From positions 496,001 through 560,000 of the forward strand of contig NZ_FRBL01000006.1 of assembly GCF_900142605.1 (NCBI RefSeq): a stretch of 64,000 bases of DNA. Reading direction: 5' to 3'. The stretch is from Chitinophaga jiangningensis. Lineage in GTDB: Bacteria; Bacteroidota; Bacteroidia; Chitinophagales; Chitinophagaceae. The notes beneath the pieces are model-generated. The model was not told the origin of the DNA and ran no database searches. It saw only the letters and a list, made by a program, of their open reading frames with translations. The position numbers and the translations under genes were made by a program. Position 1 is the stretch's first letter; each line of letters opens with the position of its first letter. Shown piece after piece: positions 43,312-52,030 of this stretch.

Positions 43312-44652
43312 TTATTCTCCGGAAAGGAATCCGCCTTTACCTCTGTACAGCTTTACTGGTTTATCCAGTTTCACTTTCAGGACGGTTACATACTTATCTT
43401 GTACATTTTCTGGTACATCGATGTAAACCAGTCCGGGTACGGGGCTCCAGGAGATTTTACCCACCACTTTATGTTGCAGTTTGGTACCGTTCCCAACTAC
43501 AGAAATATCCTGGATTTTATTGTCCAGCCCTTTGATCACCACCTGGCCACTGGTTTTACCAGGGAGGAACAGGTAGAGGGTGGAAGAATCTTTGGAGAGG
43601 GTAGTAGGGCCGTAGAAGTGCCCCAGTGGCAGTCCTCCGATGGTATTGAATACTGCTTCGCCATTCTTTCTGTTCCAGGCACCCAGTTCTTTCAGCACAT
43701 GCACCTGTTCTGCCGGGATGGTGCCATCCGCTTTCGGACCGATGTCCAGCAGGAGGTTCCCGCCATTGCTCACTGCATCCACGAAGATGGTGATGATCTC
43801 AAAAGGCGTTTTCCAGTTGGTATCCTGTGGCTGCCATCCCCAGTTGTTGTTGATGGTCATGCAAAGCTCCCACCAGTGGTAGGCAGGGCGGCTCACGGGG
43901 AAGTTCTGTTCAGGGGTATCATAGTCACCATAGCCCTGAAGGCGGCCATTGATGATGGTTTTAGGGTTGTGGGTGGTAAGCATGGTGCGCATTTTCTGTG
44001 CTTCCCATTCTTCGGCGGAATGTTCCCAGTCGCCATCGAACCACCACAGGTCGGGGTTGAAGTTATTCATAACTTCTGCCATCTGGCCTTCGTAGAACGA
44101 TAGGAATTTCTGCCATCTGGCCGGATCTTTCTTCGCGTCATAGCGGCTGCTGTCTTTCAAAAAGCCCGGATAATTGGGGTGCGACCAGTCGATCAGCGAA
44201 AAATAGGCACCACATTTGATGCTATCGCGGCGCAATTCGGCGTAGAGGGGCGTGAGCACATCTCTTTTTGCCGGTGTACTGTTTACCACATCCAGTTTGC
44301 TTAATTTACTATCCCATAGCGCCACGCCATCATGGTGTTTGGTAGTCATCACTGCATATCTGGCGCCGGATTCCTTGATCAGGTCGGCCCATTCGCGGGG
44401 ATTATATTTCTCAGCAGTAAATCCTTTTAGCTGAGCCATATAATCAGGATAGGAAATTTTCTTATTGTGGAACGACCAGGATTCGTCAACGCCTTTAACG
44501 GAATAAATACCCCAGTGGATAAAGATGCCGAGTTTAGCGTCGGCAAACCACTGCATTTTTTCTTGAATGTCGGCCGGATTCGTTTTCTGTTGTGCGTTTG
44601 CGTTCAGGCAAAGCTGCATGGCACAGGCACCGAGCAGGATCAGTCTCTTCAT
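43312..44652 (-). CDS. alpha-L-fucosidase, glycoside hydrolase family 29
   Basis: The 446-aa product has a signal peptide ending in A-N-A-Q. The catalytic barrel (about residues 25-335) carries G-I-F-I-H-W-G, T-T-K-H-H-D-G-V and L-W-W-F-D-G-D-W (the Asp after Phe is the expected nucleophile). A small beta-domain follows. It should release alpha-linked L-fucose from glycans in the periplasm or at the surface. The GH95 gene at 58397 is a second fucosidase in the window. Confidence 0.95.
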   Translation of the reverse strand: MKRLILLGACAMQLCLNANAQQKTNPADIQEKMQWFADAKLGIFIHWGIYSVKGVDESWSFHNKKISYPDYMAQLKGFTAEKYNPREWADLIKESGARYAVMTTKHHDGVALWDSKLSKLDVVNSTPAKRDVLTPLYAELRRDSIKCGAYFSLIDWSHPNYPGFLKDSSRYDAKKDPARWQKFLSFYEGQMAEVMNNFNPDLWWFDGDWEHSAEEWEAQKMRTMLTTHNPKTIINGRLQGYGDYDTPEQNFPVSRPAYHWWELCMTINNNWGWQPQDTNWKTPFEIITIFVDAVSNGGNLLLDIGPKADGTIPAEQVHVLKELGAWNRKNGEAVFNTIGGLPLGHFYGPTTLSKDSSTLYLFLPGKTSGQVVIKGLDNKIQDISVVGNGTKLQHKVVGKISWSPVPGLVYIDVPENVQDKYVTVLKVKLDKPVKLYRGKGGFLSGE

Positions 44653-44785
44653 TGTTCCTTATTAAATTAGTCTTTGAAATATGTGTTAAACACAAAAAGA
44701 AACTGTGAAAATAGGAAGTATTGATTAAATTTAGCGCCGATTATTTCAGGTAAATAATTGAAAACTATAAATCTAAAACAAACAA

Positions 44786-45688
44786 ATGCAACCGACTTTA
44801 TTGATTTTGGCGGCCGGTATGGCCAGTCGTTATGGCAGTTTGAAGCAAATCCAGCAATTTGGCCCCAGCGGTGAAACTATCATTGATTACTCTATTTATG
44901 ATGCAATACGCGCAGGATTTGGTAAAATAGTATTTATCATCCGCGAGAGCTTTGAAAAGGAATTCAAAGAGATATTTGAGCCTAAGCTGAAAGGGCGCGT
45001 GGCCACAGATTACGTGTTCCAGGATATGGATTCTTTCATTGGTAAATATGAAGTACCTGCCGACAGAACCAAGCCTTGGGGCACTGCACATGCGATTTTG
45101 TGTGCAAAAAATGCGATCAACGAGCCATTTGCGGTAATTAACGCAGATGACTTCTATGGTGCAGATGCATTTGTGAAAATGGCTGATTTCCTGAAAGGGG
45201 AGGCAAAAGCCGACATATACAGCGTAGTAGGGTATGAACTGGGTAAAACTATCAGTGAGCACGGTTCAGTATCCCGCGGCGTTTGCGCAGTAGATGGAGC
45301 AGGTTTCCTGTCGGCCATCAACGAGCGTACTAAAATCTATTCCGACAACGGAGTGATTGTTTATGAAGATGCCGATGGCAGCAAACATGAGCTTTCCGCT
45401 GAAACGCCGGTGTCAATGAATTTCTGGGGCTTTGATCCCAGCGTATTCGACTTAAGCCAGGACCTGTTTTATGAGTTCCTGGAGAACAGTCGGAGCAATC
45501 CAAAAGCAGAATTCTTCATTCCTATCGTTGCCGACGAGTTTATCAAACGTGGCAAGGGTAAGGTGAAAGTGCTGCCAACCAGTGCTCAGTGGTTTGGTGT
45601 AACCTACAAAGAGGATGCACCAGGCGTACAGGCTTCACTCAATGAGCTGGTTGCCAAAGGAGCATATCCCAACAATTTATGGAAATAA
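44786..45688 (+). CDS. sugar-1-phosphate nucleotidyltransferase
   Basis: The 300-aa product opens with L-A-A-G-M-A-S-R-Y-G-S-L-K-Q, the nucleotide-binding signature of this family. W-G-T-A-H-A and I-N-A-D-D-F-Y-G follow (the Asp pair binds metal). It probably joins a sugar-1-phosphate to UTP or another NTP. It overlaps a sugar-kinase-like gene by 10 bp, which suggests the pair salvages a free sugar to a nucleotide sugar. The sugar is unknown; N-acetylhexosamine is a reasonable guess. Confidence 0.9.
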   Translation: MQPTLLILAAGMASRYGSLKQIQQFGPSGETIIDYSIYDAIRAGFGKIVFIIRESFEKEFKEIFEPKLKGRVATDYVFQDMDSFIGKYEVPADRTKPWGTAHAILCAKNAINEPFAVINADDFYGADAFVKMADFLKGEAKADIYSVVGYELGKTISEHGSVSRGVCAVDGAGFLSAINERTKIYSDNGVIVYEDADGSKHELSAETPVSMNFWGFDPSVFDLSQDLFYEFLENSRSNPKAEFFIPIVADEFIKRGKGKVKVLPTSAQWFGVTYKEDAPGVQASLNELVAKGAYPNNLWK

Positions 45689-46770
45689 TGCCCAACAAGC
45701 TAATCCTTCAGGCTTTCGGACTTGAGCCTGAAGGATTAAATGTCCGACGATTTGGATCAGGACACATCAACAACACTTTTCTGCTCGAAAAGAAAGAGGA
45801 TGGCAGTAGGTACGTTCTACAAAAAATCAACGTGAACGTATTCAGGGAACCAGGAATTATCGCCGCAAACCAAAGAATGGCAGCTGATTATCTGGCAATT
45901 CATCATCCGGGGTATCTGTTCATCACGCCTATCCCCACCGTAAATGGCGATGAGCTGTATGTGATGGACAACGAATACTGGCGAATGATTCCCTTTATTG
46001 CCGATTCTGTGACGGTGGATCAGGCAGACAACCCGAAGCAGGCTTATGAGGCAGCCAAACAATTTGGACGCCTGGCTAATTACCTTACGGGCATCGACCT
46101 GAAACCGTTTAAAGCTTCTATTCCAAACTTTCACAATCTTACGCTGCGTTATGCCGCTTTTCAGGAAGCCATCCGCAACGCCGCAGAAGACAGGAAAGCA
46201 GCAGCAGAAGAGATGATTGAAGAATTCCTCCGCTACTCCGACATCGCAGTGACCTACGAGCAGCTGAAAACAAATCCGGAATTCAGGGACCATCTGATGC
46301 ACCACGATACCAAGATCAACAACGTATTACTCAACAAGGATACATTCGAAGGTATATGTGTTTGCGACTTGGATACACTGATGCCCGGAAAAATTATCTC
46401 CGACCTTGGCGACATGATCAGAACTTATGTTTGCCCTGTTTCAGAAGAGGAAAGAGATTTCAGCCAGATCGTGATCCGCGAAGCGTATTTCGAAGCACTT
46501 ATGCAGGGATACCTTGGAGAAATAGGCGGCACCTTAACAACGGTGGAAAAAGAGCAATTGTTCTTCGCAGGAAAGTTCATGATCTACATGCAGGGTATAA
46601 GATTCCTCACCGACTATCTCAATGGTGATATCTACTACCCAATCAAGTATCCGACTAACAATTTTGATCGCGCAAAAAACCAGCTGATACTATTACAGCG
46701 GTTGATCGAAAAACAAGATGTATTGCAGGCTATCATCAACAAATGCCTGCACGTCAGTGAACAGGTTTAG
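45679..46770 (+). CDS. APH-fold sugar kinase (NahK-like)
   Basis: The 363-aa product has the aminoglycoside-phosphotransferase fold: an N-lobe with Y-V-L-Q-K-I-N, a catalytic loop H-H-D-T-K-I-N-N-V-L-L (about residues 215-225) and the metal-binding C-D-L-D-T. It resembles N-acetylhexosamine 1-kinase, often misnamed mucin desulfatase in Bacteroidota. The 10-bp overlap with the nucleotidyltransferase gene supports a two-step salvage path. A terminator follows at 46801. Confidence 0.88.
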   Translation: MEIMPNKLILQAFGLEPEGLNVRRFGSGHINNTFLLEKKEDGSRYVLQKINVNVFREPGIIAANQRMAADYLAIHHPGYLFITPIPTVNGDELYVMDNEYWRMIPFIADSVTVDQADNPKQAYEAAKQFGRLANYLTGIDLKPFKASIPNFHNLTLRYAAFQEAIRNAAEDRKAAAEEMIEEFLRYSDIAVTYEQLKTNPEFRDHLMHHDTKINNVLLNKDTFEGICVCDLDTLMPGKIISDLGDMIRTYVCPVSEEERDFSQIVIREAYFEALMQGYLGEIGGTLTTVEKEQLFFAGKFMIYMQGIRFLTDYLNGDIYYPIKYPTNNFDRAKNQLILLQRLIEKQDVLQAIINKCLHVSEQV

Positions 46771-46800
46771 AAAAGTGAACAAAAGAAATGAAGCTATTTT

Positions 46801-46838
46801 AAAGCCGTTTCCGCTCCGGGAACGGCTTTCCTGTTTTT
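46801..46838 (+). terminator. intrinsic terminator after the NahK-like gene
   Basis: Arms 46801-46812 and 46818-46829 pair over 12 bp with one wobble around GCTCC, followed by a T-rich tail. Confidence 0.82.
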
Positions 46839-46849
46839 ATTAGTTGTCG

Positions 46850-46931
46850 ATCGGGATTTACCCCACGCCTTTGGTGCGGGGTAAATCCCGATTTGGGTGA
46901 CGGACCGCAGGTCCGTCACCCAAATCGGGAT
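46850..46931. repeat. double hairpin with shared central arm (element 3)
   Basis: The first hairpin (46850-46869 and 46873-46892, loop TTT) pairs at 18 of 20 positions, with one more as G-T. The second (46885-46906 and 46910-46931, loop GCA) is a perfect 22-bp stem. ATCCCGAT at 46885-46892 is shared, and ATCGGGAT forms both outer ends. It sits between the NahK-like gene terminator and the ilv promoter. Confidence 0.9.
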
Positions 46932-47093
46932 GAAAAATGATCTATTATAGTCCGTTTTACACAAAAACATCACTGCTATATGTCTACCGATTTTGTGATT
47001 TGTTTAGATTGTGCCTAACAAATCGACTTCTTTTTTGAATATTTTCAAAAACCCTTATAGCAATTAATTTTTGACGAAATATTTGGCCCTTTG

Positions 47094-47124
47094 TTGTTTT
47101 TTATTTTAACCACCCATACTTTTG
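47094..47124 (+). promoter_or_regulatory. predicted promoter of the ilv leader and operon
   Basis: TTG (47094-47096), a 20-bp spacer and TACTTTTG (47117-47124) match the Bacteroidota consensus. Transcription would start near 47130, about 25 nt before the leader peptide ATG. Confidence 0.65.
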
Positions 47125-47154
47125 TATCGATAGAAAAAAATATCACCAGCCTCC

Positions 47155-47271
47155 ATGTGGGTATATAAAGACAATATAAAACTTAATCACATCGTTGCAC
47201 AGTTGAACTGGGCTATCACGAAGGTCGTGATTATTGTCGTTGTCATTATTAGCCACCAGTATGGAGGATAG
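47155..47271 (+). CDS. ilv operon leader peptide
   Basis: ATG at 47155 opens 38 codons ending at TAG 47269-47271. Codons 24-32 (47224-47250) encode VVIIVVVII, nine branched-chain residues in a row, and more Ile, Val and Leu codons lie upstream. A ribosome short of charged Val- or Ile-tRNA would stall there. GGAGGA (47263-47268) lies right before the stop codon, so a ribosome finishing translation covers it while a stalled ribosome leaves it free. The frame was found by reading the sequence; the peptide has no other likely function. Confidence 0.85.
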   Translation: MWVYKDNIKLNHIVAQLNWAITKVVIIVVVIISHQYGG

Positions 47272-47333
47272 GTCCACGTGCATATAACACACTTAAATAC
47301 GCCTTCCTCCGCAAAGAGGAAGGCTTTTTTTTT
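47263..47333 (+). promoter_or_regulatory. ilv transcription attenuator
   Basis: The terminator stem is GCCTTCCTC (47301-47309) with GAGGAAGGC (47316-47324), followed by nine T. The competing pairing is GGAGGA (47263-47268) with TCCTCC (47305-47310), which would disrupt the 5' arm. A third segment, CCTCCAT (47150-47156) at the leader start codon, can pair with ATGGAGG (47261-47267) and so protect the terminator. With the Val/Ile leader peptide this is a complete ribosome-mediated attenuator ahead of ilvE. Confidence 0.8.
47301..47333 (+). terminator. attenuator terminator ahead of ilvE
   Basis: A 9-bp perfect GC-rich stem with a 6-nt loop and a run of nine T lies 29 bp after the leader stop codon and 36 bp before ilvE. 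Confidence 0.88.
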
Positions 47334-47369
47334 GGGATCATATTTGACGACGCTAATAATTTCAATTTT

Positions 47370-48272
47370 ATGTATAGCTATTACAACGACAACACCATTC
47401 TTTACATCAACGGTGAATACCGTAAAGCAGCCGAATCTACCACAGACCTGTACGGCCAATCTCTCCACTATGGATACGCAGTATTTGAAGGCATCCGCGC
47501 CTACAAAACTGCCAGCGGTGAAGTGAAGATCTTCAAGGCCAAAGAACACTACGACCGTCTCCGTCGCTCCTGCGAATTAATCCACATCCCGTTCAAATGG
47601 ACGAATGAAGAGCTGATCGAAGCAACTTATAAGGTGTTGGAGCTGAATAACATGCAGGAAGCCTACATCCGACCGCTGGTTTTCTGTCCGCCAAACATGA
47701 CGCTGAAAGCCGCATCGGAAGCACATATCCTGATCTGCGCATGGGAATGGGGTGCTTACCTCGGTGAAAAACTGCTCAAAATCATGACCTCCTCCTTTGA
47801 GCGTCCAAATCCTAAAGCTTTCAAAATCGAATCCAAATCAGCAGGCCTGTACGTTAACTCGATACTCGCCTCACAGGAAGCGAAAGACAAAGGCTACGAC
47901 GAAGGACTGTTACTGGATCAGGCAGGATATGTAGCGGAAGGCCCTGGTGCCAACGTCTTCTTTGAAAAAGACGGTAAAGTATTTACCCCACCTTTAGGCT
48001 CCATCCTCCCAGGTATCACCCGCGCTACCGTAATTGAACTCTGCCACGAACTGAACATCCCGCTCGAAGAAAAACTCTTTACCATCGATGAACTTAAAAC
48101 AGCTGACGCTGCATGGTTCTGCGGTACCGCTGCAGAAGTAGTAGGCCTGGATTCCCTCGATGGCCAGCCTTTCGGCAAACCATGGGCGCAATCCCTCGGT
48201 AAAGTACTCCAGCAGGCTTATAAAGCAAAAGTGCTGGAAAAAGAGTTCGAACGCGCAGAACAATTAGCATAA
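47370..48272 (+). CDS. ilvE: branched-chain amino acid aminotransferase
   Basis: The 300-aa product is a class IV PLP aminotransferase, with the start region Y-I-N-G-E-Y, G-Y-A-V-F-E-G-I-R-A, the PLP-lysine region around E-S-K-S-A-G-L-Y, and E-G-P-G-A-N-V-F-F. It performs the last step of valine, isoleucine and leucine synthesis and the first step of their breakdown. Its place directly behind the Val/Ile attenuator and ahead of ilvD points to the synthetic role. Confidence 0.95.
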   Translation: MYSYYNDNTILYINGEYRKAAESTTDLYGQSLHYGYAVFEGIRAYKTASGEVKIFKAKEHYDRLRRSCELIHIPFKWTNEELIEATYKVLELNNMQEAYIRPLVFCPPNMTLKAASEAHILICAWEWGAYLGEKLLKIMTSSFERPNPKAFKIESKSAGLYVNSILASQEAKDKGYDEGLLLDQAGYVAEGPGANVFFEKDGKVFTPPLGSILPGITRATVIELCHELNIPLEEKLFTIDELKTADAAWFCGTAAEVVGLDSLDGQPFGKPWAQSLGKVLQQAYKAKVLEKEFERAEQLA

Positions 48273-48585
48273 ATTTCTCTACAGAAGGCATTGAGTATGA
48301 ACACACCGGAGTTTTAACGGGCACCATACTGTTAACTGTACTTCAGTCAATGTAATTAGCTTTATAATTCGTACTGAATGCCTTCTGTTTTTTTTGAAGA
48401 CCGTAAAACCGAAAAGTGAAAATCCCTGTCCAATAAGGGTTTGCGGGCAAGAAGGCCAAATTTGAAGACCGGTATTAGATGAATTCTTAGTTTGACTATC
48501 ACACATTCACCTTCTAATTTTAAACCAACTTTTAAAATAGGATTACTATAAACCGTTGGTAATCTACACTAACAAAACAACAGCA
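48273..48585. other. ilvE-ilvD intergenic region with a long-loop terminator
   Basis: After ilvE there is a hairpin with a very long loop and a T-run (48281-48395), then about 190 bp of AT-rich DNA without a clear feature. No second leader peptide was found. Confidence 0.6.
48281..48395 (+). terminator. terminator-like hairpin with a long, re-pairable loop
   Basis: 48281-48301 pairs with 48368-48387 over about 20 positions with one mismatch and one wobble, followed by eight or more T. The loop is about 66 nt. Parts of the 5' arm can pair with the loop instead: CATTGA (48289-48294) with TCAATG (48346-48351) and AGTATG (48294-48299) with CATACT (48324-48329). It may therefore be conditional. 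It lies inside the ilv operon. Confidence 0.6.
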
Positions 48586-50265
48586 ATGGAATTGAACAAG
48601 TACAGCAAAACGATCACCCAGGATCCTACGCAACCAGCTGCTCAGGCACAGCTGCACGCTATCGGGCTGACAGACGAAGATCTGAAAAAAGCTCAGGTAG
48701 GCGTGGTGAGTATGGGCTATGATGGCAATCCCTGTAATATGCACCTGAATGACCTCGCTAAAGTCGTCAAAGCTGCCGTGTGGGCAAATGACCTCGTCGG
48801 ACTCAACTTCCACACCATTGGCGTGAGCGACGGTATTAGCAACGGTACCGCAGGTATGCGTTACTCCCTCGTTAGCCGCGATCTGATTGCTGACTCTATT
48901 GAAACCGTTGTTGGTGCACAATACTATGATGCTGTAATCACCGTTCCGGGCTGTGATAAAAACATGCCAGGCTCCCTCATGGCTATGGGCCGCCTCAACC
49001 GCCCCGGTATCATGATCTACGGTGGTACTACCGCTCCAGGCAAATGGAAAGGTCAGGACCTCAACATCATCTCCGCCTTCGAAGCATTGGGCCAAAAAAT
49101 GGCTGGTACCATCGCTGAAGAAGATTTTAAAGGCATCGTACACAATGCCTGCCCCGGCGCCGGCGCCTGTGGCGGTATGTACACCGCTAATACCATGTCT
49201 TCCGCCGCGGAAGCACTCGGTATGAGCCTGCCTTACAGCTCATCCAACCCCGCACTGAGCCAGGAAAAAAAGGATGAATGCCAGGCCGCTGGTAAATACA
49301 TCCGCCTGCTCCTCGAAAAAGATATTAAACCACGCGATATCATGACCAAAGAAGCATTCGAAAATGCTATCACCGTCGTTATCGCATTAGGTGGAAGTAC
49401 TAACGCAGTCATCCACCTCATCGCCGTGGCTAAATCTGTAGGTGTAAGCGTTACACTGGAAGATTTCCAACGCCTCAGCGACAATACCCCACTGATCGCA
49501 GATCTGAAACCAAGTGGTAAATACCTCATGGAAGATCTTCACAATATCGGTGGTGTACCATTAGTGATGAAATACCTGCTGAAAGCCGGTCGCCTCCACG
49601 GCCACTGCCTCACCGTTACAGGTAAAACCATCGCGGAAAACCTGGAATCAATCGCCGACATTGATTTCAGTTCACAAGACATCATTGTTCCACTGGAGAA
49701 ACCACTCAAAGCAACCGGTCATATCCAGATCTTATACGGTAACCTCGCCACTCAGGGCTCTGTTGCCAAAATCACCGGTAAAGAAGGTGAGAAATTCAAA
49801 GGCCCTGCCCGCGTATTCGATGGTGAGTTCGAACTCATCGCCGGTATTCAGTCAGGCCGCGTTAAATCCGGCGATGTAGTCGTGATCCGCCAGGTAGGTC
49901 CTAAAGGTGCACCAGGGATGCCTGAAATGCTGAAACCAACCTCCGCTATCATGGGCGTAGGCCTGGGTAAAAGCGTGGCACTGATCACCGATGGCCGCTT
50001 CTCCGGAGGTACCCATGGCTTCGTAGTAGGGCATATCACGCCTGAAGCTTTCGAAGGTGGTACCATCGCACTTGTTCAGGACAACGATATCATTGAAATA
50101 GATGCAGTGAACAACACCATCAATGTAGAAGTGAGCGATGAAGAACTGGCAGCACGCCGCGCCAGCTGGGTACAGCCTGCATTGAAAGCATCCAACGGAA
50201 TCTTATTTAAGTACGCAAAACTTGTAAAAAATGCAACAGAAGGATGTGTTACCGATGAAGGCTGA
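48586..50265 (+). CDS. ilvD: dihydroxy-acid dehydratase
   Basis: The 559-aa product has the three iron-sulfur cysteine regions of the family: G-N-P-C-N-M-H (about residue 48), V-P-G-C-D-K-N-M-P-G (about 122) and C-P-G-A-G-A-C-G-G-M (about 190). It carries out the third common step of valine and isoleucine synthesis. The ATG at 48586 gives the usual N-terminus; a TTG- or ATG-started extension from 48556 is unlikely. The 3' end overlaps ilvB by 35 bp. Confidence 0.96.
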   Translation: MELNKYSKTITQDPTQPAAQAQLHAIGLTDEDLKKAQVGVVSMGYDGNPCNMHLNDLAKVVKAAVWANDLVGLNFHTIGVSDGISNGTAGMRYSLVSRDLIADSIETVVGAQYYDAVITVPGCDKNMPGSLMAMGRLNRPGIMIYGGTTAPGKWKGQDLNIISAFEALGQKMAGTIAEEDFKGIVHNACPGAGACGGMYTANTMSSAAEALGMSLPYSSSNPALSQEKKDECQAAGKYIRLLLEKDIKPRDIMTKEAFENAITVVIALGGSTNAVIHLIAVAKSVGVSVTLEDFQRLSDNTPLIADLKPSGKYLMEDLHNIGGVPLVMKYLLKAGRLHGHCLTVTGKTIAENLESIADIDFSSQDIIVPLEKPLKATGHIQILYGNLATQGSVAKITGKEGEKFKGPARVFDGEFELIAGIQSGRVKSGDVVVIRQVGPKGAPGMPEMLKPTSAIMGVGLGKSVALITDGRFSGGTHGFVVGHITPEAFEGGTIALVQDNDIIEIDAVNNTINVEVSDEELAARRASWVQPALKASNGILFKYAKLVKNATEGCVTDEG

Positions 50266-51982
50266 GACAGAAGCCGATAAGCGGTCAGCCGTTAAACCTG
50301 TAATCACCGGTTCAGAAGCGGTTATCCGCTCACTGATAGCTGAAGGGGTAGAAACCATCTTCGGTTATCCTGGTGGTGCAATCATGCCAATCTATGACGC
50401 CCTGTACGATTTTCAGGATCAGGTGCATCATATCCTGGTGAGGCACGAACAAGGTGCGACGCACGCCGCACAAGGGTATTCCCGCGCTTCCGGCAAAGTG
50501 GGTGTGGCTTTTGCTACCTCCGGCCCTGGCGCCACCAACCTGGTAACAGGTTTGGCAGATGCTTATATGGACAGTACCCCGATGGTCTGCATCACCGGTC
50601 AGGTGGCAGCAGCATTACTCGGTACTGACGCTTTTCAGGAAACTGACGTGATCGGCATCACCATGCCTATCACTAAATGGAATATACAGGTCACCCGCCA
50701 GGAAGATATTCCCGGCGCCATCGCCAAAGCTTTCTATATCGCCCGCAGCGGCCGCCCAGGCCCTGTACTGGTAGATATCACCAAGAACGCACAGGTAGGT
50801 ACCTTCGAATACGAATACAATAAATGCGAATTTATCCGCAGCTACCAGCCGGTACCTGAACTGGATAACGAAGCAGTTACCGCTGCGGCAGCACTGATTA
50901 ACAGCGCTAAAAAACCTTACATCTTCTGTGGCCACGGGGTATTACTTTCCGGTGCAGAAAATGAATTATTATCACTGGCCGAAAAAGCACAGATACCTGT
51001 TGCTTCCACACTGCTGGGCCTCTCCGCCGTTCCTGTCGATCACCCGCTGTATGGTGGAATGTTAGGAATGCACGGTAACTACGCCCCTAACATGCTTACC
51101 TGCGAAGCCGACCTCATCATTGCCGTAGGTATGCGCTTCGATGATCGTGTAACCGGCGACGTTAGTACGTTCGTTAAGCAGGCGAAAGTAATCCACATCG
51201 AAATCGATGCGGCAGAAATCAATAAAATCATCCCTGCGGATGTAGCCATCCATGCAGATGCAAAAGAAGCACTCAGCGCTCTTTCACAGCTGGTAATGCC
51301 AGCCAAGCACGACGCATGGCTGGAAGAGTTTCGCTTCGGCCATAAGAAAGAATATGATAAAGTACAGCACCGCGAACTTTATCCGGAAGCCGGAGAAATC
51401 AAGATGGCAGAAACTGTTCGTCTCATCTCCGAAAAAACAAATGGTGAAGCCATACTCGTAACGGATGTAGGACAGCACCAGATGATCGCTTCCCGCTACT
51501 ACCGCTTCAAAAATCCAAATACCAATATCACTTCCGGTGGTATGGGTACCATGGGCTTCTCCATTCCTGCCGCCATGGGCGCAAAAATGGGCGCTCCTGA
51601 AAAAGAAGTAATTGCCGTAGTAGGGGATGGCTGCTTCCAGATGACCTTACAGGAACTGGGTACCATCTACCAGTCACAGATTGGTGTGAAAATGGTAATC
51701 CTGAATAACAACTTCCTCGGAATGGTTAGACAGTGGCAACAGCTGTTCTTCGACAAAAGATATTCTTCCACCGAAATGGTGAATCCTGATTTCATACAGA
51801 TTGCTAAAGGATTCTTTATCCCGGGCAAAAAAGTTACAGCAAGGGAAGATCTCGCTGCCGCAATTGATGAGATGCTCGCACACAATGGTGCCTATCTCCT
51901 GGAAGTGGTGGTGGAAAAAGAGGACAACGTATTCCCTATGGTACCTGCAGGCGCACCGGTCTCCACTATTCGCCTGGAGTAG
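50231..51982 (+). CDS. ilvB: acetolactate synthase large subunit
   Basis: The 583-aa product has the catalytic Glu in V-R-H-E-Q-G-A-T-H-A-A (about residue 75), an FAD/middle domain and the thiamine-diphosphate motif G-D-G-C-F-Q-M (about 462) ending in N-N. It makes acetolactate or acetohydroxybutyrate. The first ATG overlaps ilvD by 35 bp; Met8 at 50252 is an alternative start. It works with the regulatory subunit encoded downstream. Confidence 0.96.
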   Translation: MQQKDVLPMKAETEADKRSAVKPVITGSEAVIRSLIAEGVETIFGYPGGAIMPIYDALYDFQDQVHHILVRHEQGATHAAQGYSRASGKVGVAFATSGPGATNLVTGLADAYMDSTPMVCITGQVAAALLGTDAFQETDVIGITMPITKWNIQVTRQEDIPGAIAKAFYIARSGRPGPVLVDITKNAQVGTFEYEYNKCEFIRSYQPVPELDNEAVTAAAALINSAKKPYIFCGHGVLLSGAENELLSLAEKAQIPVASTLLGLSAVPVDHPLYGGMLGMHGNYAPNMLTCEADLIIAVGMRFDDRVTGDVSTFVKQAKVIHIEIDAAEINKIIPADVAIHADAKEALSALSQLVMPAKHDAWLEEFRFGHKKEYDKVQHRELYPEAGEIKMAETVRLISEKTNGEAILVTDVGQHQMIASRYYRFKNPNTNITSGGMGTMGFSIPAAMGAKMGAPEKEVIAVVGDGCFQMTLQELGTIYQSQIGVKMVILNNNFLGMVRQWQQLFFDKRYSSTEMVNPDFIQIAKGFFIPGKKVTAREDLAAAIDEMLAHNGAYLLEVVVEKEDNVFPMVPAGAPVSTIRLE

Positions 51983-52030
51983 TACCCGCAGTAACACCCG
52001 TATTGTTTATCAGAAATTCACAACAACATT

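Larger units (their letters stand above)
46771..47154. other. intergenic region before the ilv leader
   Basis: This part holds a terminator (46801-46838), a double hairpin (46850-46931), an AT-rich stretch and the ilv promoter (47094-47124). No other gene is supported. Confidence 0.7.

Noticed and set aside
43306..44103. Long plus-strand ORF opposite the GH29 gene
   Set aside because: It is antisense to a gene with clear catalytic motifs, and its translation has no recognisable domain.
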